A stretch of 5,796 nucleotides of DNA from Promethearchaeota archaeon. Lineage in GTDB: Archaea > Asgardarchaeota > Lokiarchaeia > Sigyniarchaeales > SOKP01. A program made the position numbers and the translations under genes. The notes beneath the pieces were generated by a model. The model made no database searches, was not told the DNA's origin, and saw only the letters and a program-made list of their open reading frames with translations. Positions 1-5,528 of this stretch are shown in pieces; the first letter of the stretch is position 1; each line of letters begins with the position of its first letter. Location of the stretch: positions 1 to 5,796 of the forward strand of contig JAEORV010000124.1 in NCBI GenBank assembly GCA_016840695.1, in the 5' to 3' direction.

Positions 1-35
1 ACCCATAAAATTTTTCCAAAAATTCCATTTGTCAT
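1..35 (-). CDS. Start of a second aldehyde:ferredoxin oxidoreductase-family gene (cut by window edge)
   Basis: Reading leftward from the ATG at 35, the only codons in the window spell M-T-N-G-I-F-G-K-I-L-W followed by GT, the start of a valine or similar codon. This nearly repeats the N-terminus of the complete AOR next door (M-S-G-Y-F-G-K-I-L-W-V), and F-G-K-I-L-x-V-D-L is the usual opening of AOR-family proteins. An in-frame TGA at 65-63 with no other ATG after it fixes the start. The gene lies 155 bp downstream of the first AOR's stop on the same strand. Possible TATA boxes on the minus strand are GATTATAAAG (91-100) and GTATAT (77-82). There is no clear Shine-Dalgarno site. The rest of the gene is outside the window, so paralogy is inferred from about 11 residues only. 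Confidence 0.72.
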   Translation of the reverse strand, partial: MTNGIFGKILW

Positions 36-156
36 TATTCTTTTTAAACCAATTGTTATATTTCAATAATATTTTTGTATATACCCCATTCTTTATAATC
101 ATATCTTAATAGTAAGGCGAGATAGTTCTAAATGAATTAACGGTCTTCATGATACT

Positions 157-174
157 TTTAACAAAAATAAAATG
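157..174 (-). terminator. Possible oligo-T terminator after the AOR gene
   Basis: On the minus strand, about 16-30 bp past the AOR stop codon, the sequence is T-rich (TTTTATTTTTGTTAAAAG). Archaeal RNA polymerase commonly terminates at such tracts without a hairpin. The tract is interrupted, so it may be only partial, letting some transcripts read on into the second AOR gene. Confidence 0.35.
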
Positions 175-190
175 AATAAGGATGAAATGG

Positions 191-2164
191 TTATATATTG
201 ACGGATTCTAAATCCTTCTTGACAAATTCTAAATCAAGTTCTTGCAGGGTATCTTCAAATGGATATCCATCTACCGTCCACCCCATCTCGTAGCAATATC
301 CGCGATAAAAATCCACATAATCTATAGATACATCTTTGTGCGGTCCTTTTTCAAACGGAGGATCCCCAACAATCCTTCCTGGCAATCGATTTTTACTGTT
401 TTCAACGCCTTCGCGTAAAGTAAATGCTTGTCTTAATGTTTGGATCCTCACGCCAGTATTTATGCATTCCTCAAGCGTCATGTCCCAACCTGTAAGTGAA
501 TTTATCAATTCTAAAAAGGGATATCGACCAAACCTATACGAAAAAATACACATCCCAGCGCTATTAAACGTTTGATGATATCCAGTTAACATTTTTTGAG
601 CTTTTTGCCTTTGCTCGTTATATTTCTTATAATTTTTAGGATACTTAAAGCCTTTTTGAAATTTTTCCAGCGCTGAGAAATATTCGAAATCAATGCTCGC
701 AGCGGAATGAGTCCCGGGTTTTGGGTCGAACGCATAAGAAAAAGCCAAGGAGGGCGCATACTTTGGATCGTGCATTGGAAGTTCTTGCCCTAAGGAGGTC
801 ATCACATATTGTTCGCTTCCCATACCAATTCTTTCTGCTGCGATCTTACTTCCATCAGCCAAGATATTCCCAATTCCTTCTCGATTTATTATTTTCTTTA
901 CTAACTCTATGATAGATTTAGAATTGCCCCATGTTATCATTAAACCGTCCGTATCTTTTGTAGTTAAAATTCCATGCTCAAAACATTCGATTGCAAAGGC
1001 AACTGTTGCTCCCGTGGAGATCGTGTCAATTGCGGCTCTATTACACATTTCGTTGATTTTAAAAATCGACATTAAATCGTTATTAAGCAATAAAGCACCA
1101 AATGTGCAACAAGTTTCATACTCGGGGAGATGAGTTTCTTCCAATCCTATTTCAGGAATAGAAAGTACTGCACCACATTGAATCGGACAGCTGTAACAAC
1201 CGTAATCCTTGACTTTATATTTATTAATCTCGAGCGAGGAAATCTCTTTTGATTTTTCAGGTGGAAAATCAACATGACCAATACCGTTCCAATTTCGTAT
1301 GGGAGAATCGCCGATCTCAGTGCTAATTGTATTAAATACACTGGTACCTAAATTATGAAATATCTTCCTTACGAGTAAGGATGGAGCAACTTCCATTGAC
1401 ATTCCCGTCATTCGCATTATGTTTCCGATTTTTGTAATAGCTTTCAAGATTGATGTTGTTGAGGCGCCCGGGTCTTTCTCGCTTCCCTTCTTGTTGTATT
1501 TCTTTACCAATTGGAGAAACTTATCCTTATCGTGTATGGGCATCTTCTCGCTTCCTTTTAAAACGAGTGCTTTTAAGTTTTTAGAGCCCATTACTGCACC
1601 AAAACCGGAACGAGCAGCGATTCTTCCTCTATCGTGAGCGATCCCTGAAATTAGCGATAATTTTTCTCCCGATTTACCAATCGCAGCAGTTTTTACGGTT
1701 TTACCGTGCTTTTTTTTCATTTTATCTTCCGTTTCTATAATGTCCAAGCCCCAAATTTCAGATGCATCGACGATCTCTTTTTCACCGTCAATTATAGAGA
1801 TGTATTTCGGACTTTCAGCAATACCCATGATTATTATCCCATCGTATCCACAATTCTTTATTGCCGGACCGAAAGTACCTCCTCCGTTTGCATCTCCCCA
1901 AGTACCAGTTAAAGGCGATTTACCGCATAGCATGTATCTTCCTGTAAGAGGAGCAACCGTACCTGTTAATAATCCGGGGAAAAATCCAAAAATCGAGTCA
2001 GCACTCAAAGGATCGACTTTAGGTTTCATTAAATCGTAGAGTACCCTGCAACCTAATCCATATCCTCCAATAAATTGCCGATACGTTTTTTCTGGAAGTT
2101 TTACATCTTCGAACGAGTCGCTTGATAGATCGACCCATAATATTTTACCAAAATATCCGCTCAT
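191..2164 (-). CDS. Tungsten-type aldehyde:ferredoxin oxidoreductase family protein
   Basis: Cytoplasmic tungstopterin enzyme predicted to oxidise aldehydes to carboxylic acids using ferredoxin; the substrate cannot be told from sequence. At 657 residues it is somewhat longer than the roughly 605-620 aa of classic AORs, the extra being mostly around residues 210-320. The N-terminal pterin-binding domain has P-L-T-G-R-Y (72-77), K-S-P-L-T-G (82-87), D-A-N-G-G (91-95) and R-S-G-F-G-A-V-M-G-S-K-N-L-K-A (185-199). The [4Fe-4S] ligands are C323-x2-C326-x3-C330 plus C539. P-E-Y-E (347-350), D-T-I-S-T-G (380-385), E-L-P-M-H-D-P (461-467) and H486 match conserved active-site stretches. The C-terminus (Y-E-M-G-W-T-V-D-G-Y-P) is typical, so the gene is complete. 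The D-x-x-G-L-C motif reads N534-S-A-G-M-C539, with Asn for Asp. ATG 2164 is the first start after an in-frame TAA, with AGGA 9 nt upstream. A second AOR-like gene follows on the same strand. Confidence 0.95.
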   Translation of the reverse strand: MSGYFGKILWVDLSSDSFEDVKLPEKTYRQFIGGYGLGCRVLYDLMKPKVDPLSADSIFGFFPGLLTGTVAPLTGRYMLCGKSPLTGTWGDANGGGTFGPAIKNCGYDGIIIMGIAESPKYISIIDGEKEIVDASEIWGLDIIETEDKMKKKHGKTVKTAAIGKSGEKLSLISGIAHDRGRIAARSGFGAVMGSKNLKALVLKGSEKMPIHDKDKFLQLVKKYNKKGSEKDPGASTTSILKAITKIGNIMRMTGMSMEVAPSLLVRKIFHNLGTSVFNTISTEIGDSPIRNWNGIGHVDFPPEKSKEISSLEINKYKVKDYGCYSCPIQCGAVLSIPEIGLEETHLPEYETCCTFGALLLNNDLMSIFKINEMCNRAAIDTISTGATVAFAIECFEHGILTTKDTDGLMITWGNSKSIIELVKKIINREGIGNILADGSKIAAERIGMGSEQYVMTSLGQELPMHDPKYAPSLAFSYAFDPKPGTHSAASIDFEYFSALEKFQKGFKYPKNYKKYNEQRQKAQKMLTGYHQTFNSAGMCIFSYRFGRYPFLELINSLTGWDMTLEECINTGVRIQTLRQAFTLREGVENSKNRLPGRIVGDPPFEKGPHKDVSIDYVDFYRGYCYEMGWTVDGYPFEDTLQELDLEFVKKDLESVNI

Positions 2165-2173
2165 GCTTTGTAT

Positions 2174-2267
2174 TCCTACTTGTTATTTAATTGTTCCAAA
2201 TTTGCTTATATTCTTATATTGTCTTTTGTTATTAATATAATTTCGAGTAGGGAACAATCAAGTAGGA
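2174..2267 (-). repeat. Interrupted inverted repeat spanning the AOR promoter and ribosome binding site
   Basis: Plus-strand TCCTACTTG (2174-2182), a 7-base interruption, then ATTGTTCC (2190-2197) is matched by its exact complement GGAACAATCAAGTAGGA at 2251-2267, which lacks the interruption. Seventeen bases pair in total, across a 53-bp spacer that holds the AOR TATA-like boxes. The gene-proximal arm contains the AGGA Shine-Dalgarno of the AOR gene. The repeat could be paired operator sites or, if transcription starts upstream of 2267, an RNA stem hiding the ribosome binding site. The match is seen directly; the role is inferred. Confidence 0.5.
2204..2220 (-). promoter_or_regulatory. TATA-box candidate for the AOR gene
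   Basis: The minus strand reads AATATAAGAATATAAGC about 40-55 bp before the AOR start codon. A transcript starting some 25 bp downstream would have a leader of about 20 nt that includes the AGGA site. A second TATA-like stretch (ATTATATTAATA, about 2231-2243) lies further upstream and is an alternative. The region is AT-rich, so chance matches are easy. Confidence 0.4.
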
Positions 2268-2510
2268 CCAAGACATGTTAACCCAGTAATATCACTTTGG
2301 ATATTCCCGACATTATTCAATGCCTTTATCTAAATAAATAGTCTTCAAAGAGCGTGTTTTTATTTAAAAAATCGTTTAAGTAAAAAAAGAGTCGACACAT
2401 TTAAATATCCCAGTTATTATGATAGAACTGAGGCTAAGATATTACCATTGTATCAGCAACTTCGTGTTTATAAAATATAGGAATATTTCGTGGATGTTTT
2501 ATATCTCAGT
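2268..2510. other. Intergenic stretch with no recognisable gene
   Basis: This AT-rich sequence lies between the divergent AOR gene and the small ORF at 2572. The longest ATG-initiated frames I could follow on either strand were 4-14 codons. I saw no tRNA-like arms, CRISPR-like repeats or box C/D pairs. It may hold upstream promoter elements for the two divergent genes. Confidence 0.5.
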
Positions 2511-2511
2511 A

Positions 2512-2527
2512 GCAATATATTTATAAG
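2512..2527 (+). promoter_or_regulatory. TATA-box candidate for the 71-aa hypothetical ORF
   Basis: CAATATATTTATAAGC lies about 45-60 bp before the ATG at 2572. TATA-type initiation about 25 bp downstream would give a leader of about 20-25 nt. It supports the reality of the small ORF, although AT-rich intergenic DNA often contains such strings. Confidence 0.4.
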
Positions 2528-2571
2528 CGTAAAAATAAATTACAATCTTAAAAGAGTATATTAGATTATTA

Positions 2572-2787
2572 ATGACGTTAATTCCAACAATAGAGAATGG
2601 CGAGCTAGCTATTAGCAAGTTTCTCGATTTTGATAAAAACAAGAGTATCTTTTACGATAACATTTACTTAGATGAATACAAAATAGTAGTTAAGGTTCCG
2701 TTAACCGATAAACAAAAAGCTGAGAAAGACATGAAAATTAATAAATTTGATCTGACAAAATACACTTTCTTGCTTTCTTACGATTAG
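2572..2787 (+). CDS. Hypothetical 71-aa protein
   Basis: I do not recognise this family. The product is small and highly charged, with no signal peptide, membrane segment or cysteines. The first half looks beta-rich (I-Y-L-D-E-Y-K-I-V-V-K-V, residues 32-43), and a short charged helix-like segment (D-K-Q-K-A-E-K-D-M-K-I, about 46-56) precedes an aromatic C-terminus (F-L-L-S-Y-D). Codon use (AAA/AAG, GAT, ATT/ATA, a few C-ending codons) resembles the confident genes nearby. A TATA-like box sits at a sensible distance, an in-frame TAA at 2536 rules out a longer version from a nearby upstream start, and no Shine-Dalgarno is evident. It converges on the zinc-ribbon gene with a 68-bp gap. It could be a chance ORF, but the flanks favour a real gene. 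Confidence 0.5.
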   Translation: MTLIPTIENGELAISKFLDFDKNKSIFYDNIYLDEYKIVVKVPLTDKQKAEKDMKINKFDLTKYTFLLSYD

Positions 2788-2855
2788 ATTACTACCTTTA
2801 GAACGTGGCAATTCCTCGAGGTGAATTCATTGCATGAATCTTTAAGATAAATTCG

Positions 2856-2984
2856 TTACTTTAATTTTTCTTCTTTGATGCGCTTGTTCCAGCAAGAAAA
2901 GCACAGGTACATCTTCCCTTCTTCTATCAATACTAAATCTTTACTTGACCTTATCATTCCGCATTCCTTGCATCTCGCAATCAT
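2856..2984 (-). CDS. Small zinc-ribbon protein, 42 aa
   Basis: A short frame starting M-I-A-R-C-K-E-C-G-M encodes 42 residues with two CxxC knuckles, C5-x2-C8 and C28-x2-C31, 19 residues apart. A hydrophobic strand (D-L-V-L-I, 16-20) and E-E-G-K-M-Y-L lie between them, and the tail is Lys-rich (N-K-R-I-K-E-E-K-L-K). This is the layout of a minimal zinc ribbon binding one zinc through four cysteines. Such proteins in archaea often act in transcription, translation or nucleic-acid binding, but no specific function can be assigned. The AT-rich upstream region has a TTTTAAAC box (about 3021-3028), and there is no Shine-Dalgarno. In this AT-rich setting two evenly spaced CxxC pairs in an ORF with clean start and stop are unlikely by chance. 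It is convergent with the 71-aa ORF. Confidence 0.65.
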   Translation of the reverse strand: MIARCKECGMIRSSKDLVLIEEGKMYLCFSCWNKRIKEEKLK

Positions 2985-3028
2985 AAGTGATAATAAAAAA
3001 CGGTATGTTTTATTTTTAATGTTTAAAA

Positions 3029-3066
3029 GCCCTCGATGAAAAAGTAAAAAGTCGAAAGGCCCTCGA
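3029..3066. repeat. Direct repeat GCCCTCGA, two copies 30 bp apart
   Basis: GCCCTCGA occurs at 3029-3036 and again at 3059-3066, and GAGGGC, the complement of its first six bases, lies at 3123-3128. One copy adjoins the putative promoter of the zinc-ribbon gene; the other is in the candidate structured RNA. These could be factor-binding sites or alternative pairing partners for the same GAGGGC. Confidence 0.4.
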
Positions 3067-3167
3067 ATCCGAACAAAAATGAAAAGGTAAAGAGAAAATT
3101 AAACTCCTGTTTGAGTTTAATAGAGGGCGAAATCCAATGTTTTTTCGGATTGAAGGGGCTCCTTCCG
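3059..3167 (-). ncRNA. Candidate structured RNA (hairpins, possible pseudoknot, U-tract)
   Basis: Much of this block is richer in G+C than its flanks and dense in pairing segments. Read on the minus strand, a TATA-like ATTTTTAAATA (3190-3200) would start RNA near 3167. Then follow a GAAGG/CCTTC hairpin (3152-3156 with 3161-3165), an AATCC/GGATT hairpin (3131-3135 with 3147-3151) and a perfect 9-bp stem ATTAAACTC/GAGTTTAAT (3098-3106 with 3113-3121, 6-nt loop). Straight after comes a T-rich tract (TTTTCTCTTTACCTTTTC), a terminator-like arrangement giving an RNA of about 85 nt. Two further complementarities, AATCCGAA (3066-3073) with 3144-3151 and GCCCTC (3059-3064) with 3123-3128, would cross each other. 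The strand is not certain; on the plus strand it would lie in the long leader of queC. No known RNA family is recognised. Confidence 0.35.
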
Positions 3168-3382
3168 TCTATGTTAAATTTATTTCAGATATTTAAAAAT
3201 GGTTGTTATATACATGCTTGTGTGTTGCGATAACACGAACAATTATTTTTGAAAATTATAATGCATTTACTTATTTTACATAGGTTTTTTATACAAATTG
3301 ATTAAAAAGCATAATTTTTTTCTAAGAATGCTGCTATAATTTTGTTAATACATATTTTTACGGATAACTAAATATTTTCAAG
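3168..3382 (+). promoter_or_regulatory. AT-rich leader/promoter region of queC
   Basis: No gene is seen here; the longest ATG frame noted, at 3199, is 17 codons. A TATA-like GCTATAATTTTG (3333-3344) would place a start about 15-20 nt before the queC ATG, and CATATTTTTA (3351-3360) would give a nearly leaderless transcript. No convincing Shine-Dalgarno precedes queC. Confidence 0.35.
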
Positions 3383-4096
3383 ATGAAAAAGACTACTGCT
3401 CCCGCCCTTGTCGTGTTTAGCGGCGGGCAAGATTCTACCACGTGTTTGATTTGGGCATTGAAGAAATTCGGAACGATCTCCGCAATAACATTCAATTACA
3501 AGCAAAGGCATCAAGTTGAGATAGAATGCGCTAAAAAAATCATTGAACTGATAAATTCAAGAAAGAACGTGAATATTGATTGGTTGGAGGAGGAGATTCA
3601 CATTGATCACATAGTAGTAGACATATCATTTCTTTCTGATATCTTGGAAACTGCAATGATCCAAGAAACGGAAATCAAGCACGACGACGAAACCAACCTT
3701 CCAACTACATTTGTTCCTGGAAGAAACATCTTGTTTTTGACGATTGCTGCGGCCATTGCCTATCAAAAGAAGATAAATCATTTAGTAGCAGGCGTGTGCG
3801 AAACGGATTACTCAGGATATCCCGATTGCCGGGATGCCACGATGAAATCTCTTCAAGAGACATTACAATTAGGATTGGATTACGAAGTAGAGATTCACAC
3901 TCCCTTGATGTGGAAGTCTAAAGCAGATACCATCAAGTTAATGAAAGAAATGGGGGGATTCGAACTTTATAAATATACACATACATGCTATAAAGGAGAC
4001 CGTCCTGCGTGCGGCGAATGCTTCGCGTGTGAGCTACGGTTAAATGGTTTCAAGGAAGCAGGATTAAAAGATCCCTTGGAGTATAAAATAAAATAA
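3383..4096 (+). CDS. queC: 7-cyano-7-deazaguanine (preQ0) synthase QueC
   Basis: QueC converts 7-carboxy-7-deazaguanine to preQ0 with ATP and ammonia, the last step of preQ0 synthesis in the cytoplasm. PreQ0 feeds archaeosine in archaeal tRNA, or queuosine in bacteria. The 237-residue protein has the PP-loop S-G-G-Q-D-S-T-T (13-20), F-N-Y-K-Q-R-H (37-43), the nucleotide-binding F-V-P-G-R-N (110-115) and E-T-D-Y-S-G-Y-P-D-C-R (140-150). Its C-terminal zinc site is C202, C210, C213 and C216 in C-Y-K-G-D-R-P-A-C-G-E-C-F-A-C. Length and motif order match ordinary stand-alone QueC, and there is no glutamine-amidotransferase fusion of the Gat-QueC type. The ATG is directly followed by the conserved first strand, which fixes the start. 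It is not in an operon with queD and queE, which are on the other strand past the surface-protein gene. Confidence 0.97.
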   Translation: MKKTTAPALVVFSGGQDSTTCLIWALKKFGTISAITFNYKQRHQVEIECAKKIIELINSRKNVNIDWLEEEIHIDHIVVDISFLSDILETAMIQETEIKHDDETNLPTTFVPGRNILFLTIAAAIAYQKKINHLVAGVCETDYSGYPDCRDATMKSLQETLQLGLDYEVEIHTPLMWKSKADTIKLMKEMGGFELYKYTHTCYKGDRPACGECFACELRLNGFKEAGLKDPLEYKIK

Positions 4097-4129
4097 CATC
4101 TCTGCTATTAACATTTTCGTCACACGATA

Positions 4130-4142
4130 TTTATATATAAAG
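4130..4142 (+). promoter_or_regulatory. Strong TATA box of the surface-protein gene
   Basis: TTTATATATAAAG, close to the ideal archaeal TATA box, begins 34 bp after the queC stop codon and 77 bp before the ATG at 4207. Transcription from about 4165 would give a leader of about 40 nt. A separate promoter shows that this gene is, or recently was, expressed independently of queC. Confidence 0.6.
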
Positions 4143-4206
4143 TAGACAAAATAATAGATATAGGAATTTTATCCTCATCATTTGAACAAGCAGATGTGAT
4201 TTTATA

Positions 4207-4896
4207 ATGAACAAAACGAAAAAATTTGGGATACTATTAATGAGCATGATGATAATTACTCCACTTTTTGGCTAAAGTGTTTCATGTAACCTGACCTTTA
4301 AAGGTCAATCACTTGAAGCATCAGAAGGAGATCACATAACTTGGAAGGTTACAAATGCTACGGCATCTTCGAAATTTGAAGTAGGCGATTTATACAAAGT
4401 GACGTTTCTCGGTATAGGTCAATATAGTGGATTGCCCGGCATAAACACTTCAATCGACCATTACAACAGCACTTCAGGAACGTGGAGCGTTAAATATTCG
4501 TCTAAAGAAATGTTTGTATACAATTTCACTTCGGGAAATTTCTCGATATCCTATTCTTATACACAATACATGTTTTTAATGATCCCTCCAAACCTTACTT
4601 TAACTGCTTTAGGATGGGCAATTCTAGAATGGGGTGCTCCAAGCTCTAACGTTAATGGAAACGTCTTAAATATATCGTCGGTTGCGGGCTATGAGTATAT
4701 TGAAGTAAATTCTTATGGTATTGTAACCAAATGGTATTACGCTAAAACTTTATCATCTCATATTTTTGAATATGCATCATCGTCATTATTTCCTGAAGGG
4801 GGGAACATTCCTTATGGGTCGATGTTCCTAGTGTTCGGGATTTTGGGAGCGCTATGTGTTACAATAGTCGTGAAGAGAAAGATTAGAACACATTAA
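4207..4896 (+). pseudogene. C-terminally anchored surface protein, frame interrupted by TAA at codon 23
   Basis: One continuous frame of 229 codons, broken only by TAA at 4273-4275. Codons 1-22 form a signal-peptide-like start: K3-T-K-K-F, then a hydrophobic stretch with I-L-L-M and M-M-I-I-T-P-L-F-G. After the stop the frame stays open as an extracellular-looking domain rich in Ser, Thr, Tyr and Trp. It includes W46-K-V and F-E-V-G-D-L-Y-K-V (57-65) and eight N-x-S/T sequons (N28, N50, N80, N87, N106, N111, N129, N155). It ends in a membrane helix (about 206-222) and K-R-K-I-R, a topology common for archaeal surface proteins. The first ATG or GTG after the stop is GTG 4399, giving a 165-aa product without signal peptide, which makes little sense for such a protein. 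A nonsense mutation, a sequencing or assembly error, or readthrough could explain the stop. The function is unknown; it may be a cell-surface glycoprotein. Confidence 0.65.
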
Positions 4897-4899
4897 ACA

Positions 4900-4920
4900 T
4901 TTTTTTTTCATTTTTTTTTT
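4900..4920 (+). terminator. Double oligo-T terminator
   Basis: Four bases after the TAA of the surface-protein gene comes a run of nine T, then CA, then ten T. Consecutive T-tracts without a hairpin are the standard archaeal intrinsic terminator. It stops plus-strand transcripts before they run into the convergent queD gene, whose end is 39 bp further on. Confidence 0.7.
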
Positions 4921-4959
4921 GCATTCTAGAGAGATTAATCAAGAGAGAGAAATGGAATG

Positions 4960-5415
4960 TTACTCTTCATAGGATGCCATTGAACTCTTGCTTTCACCCA
5001 CCTTCACGACGATTTTCTTCCCCTTATAGAGTTCTTTTAGCTTATCGTGTATGTATTTAGCTAATAACTCGCTTGTTGTAGCGGGTAAAGGAAGAAAACA
5101 CACGTCTTCAAGAGGAAAAACGTATTTTTTGGTTGGAGTGGAAACTTCTACGGAGTCTTGAGTCTTAATTAATTTAATATCCTTTGCTTCCGTAGGAATC
5201 AAGACGTAATGATCCATTGGTTCAATAATTTCTTTTAATTTATCGTTAAGCTCCATGAAGTCTACCACGAAGTAATTATCGTCAAGCTTATCGCTTATCT
5301 CAACAGAAACGTAGTAATTATGTCCGTGAAGTCTCGAACATTTGAAATGCTCCTTTAGGAAATGGCTTGCGCTAAATTTTACCTTAGATTCGTTCACGAT
5401 GACTTTAAAACCCAT
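4960..5415 (-). CDS. queD: 6-carboxy-5,6,7,8-tetrahydropterin synthase QueD (6-PTPS family)
   Basis: QueD converts dihydroneopterin triphosphate to 6-carboxytetrahydropterin, the first step specific to 7-deazaguanine synthesis; the product goes to QueE. The 151-residue protein has the three zinc-ligand histidines H18 (F-S-A-S-H), H30 and H32 (L-H-G-H-N), and the catalytic Cys C26 in the C-x3-H-G-H spacing typical of QueD. It also has V-V-D-F (50-53), M-D-H (67-69) carrying the catalytic Asp/His pair, T-T-S-E (113-116) and the pterin-anchoring Glu E141 in G-E-S-K-S-S. Residues 75-106 form a somewhat longer middle segment than in short bacterial QueD. The family also contains pterin-pathway enzymes, but the Cys spacing and the adjacent queE and queC support QueD. 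An in-frame TGA two codons upstream fixes ATG 5415. TATA-like AAAATATAAC (about 5491-5500) or TTTTTATATC (about 5468-5477) lies upstream. Confidence 0.93.
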   Translation of the reverse strand: MGFKVIVNESKVKFSASHFLKEHFKCSRLHGHNYYVSVEISDKLDDNYFVVDFMELNDKLKEIIEPMDHYVLIPTEAKDIKLIKTQDSVEVSTPTKKYVFPLEDVCFLPLPATTSELLAKYIHDKLKELYKGKKIVVKVGESKSSMASYEE

Positions 5416-5528
5416 ATTTCAACAACTCGCTTTTTGGTATCTTCAAAGATGTTTTCATGACTCTTGATATAAAAAGCCATTCATTGCTGTTATATTTTAC
5501 GATAAAGGTCATGTTTATCACTTGTAAA

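Noticed and set aside
336..2039. Several plus-strand frames and one minus-strand frame of 63-99 codons within the AOR gene
   Set aside because: They lie wholly inside the clearly coding 657-codon AOR gene in other frames, lack family motifs, and are shadows of its codon pattern.
2410..2460. ATGATA and CTGA strings resembling a box C/D guide RNA
   Set aside because: The spacing between the box-like strings is too short for a guide segment, and no second C'/D' pair is present.
2823..2840. Short hairpin (6 bp, 3-nt loop) between the two convergent small genes as a bidirectional terminator
   Set aside because: The stem is short and AT-rich, and no good T-tract follows on either strand, so chance is as likely.
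3025..3167. A preQ1-type riboswitch, tRNA, SRP RNA or RNase P RNA upstream of queC
   Set aside because: None of the conserved sequence signatures I remember for these RNAs appears; only generic secondary structure is seen, so it is reported as an unassigned candidate.
4399..4896. GTG 4399 as the true start of a 165-aa protein
   Set aside because: The coding frame continues upstream through Trp-rich and sequon-containing sequence to a signal peptide and a strong promoter, interrupted only by one TAA. A start at 4399 would leave a membrane-anchored surface protein without an export signal.
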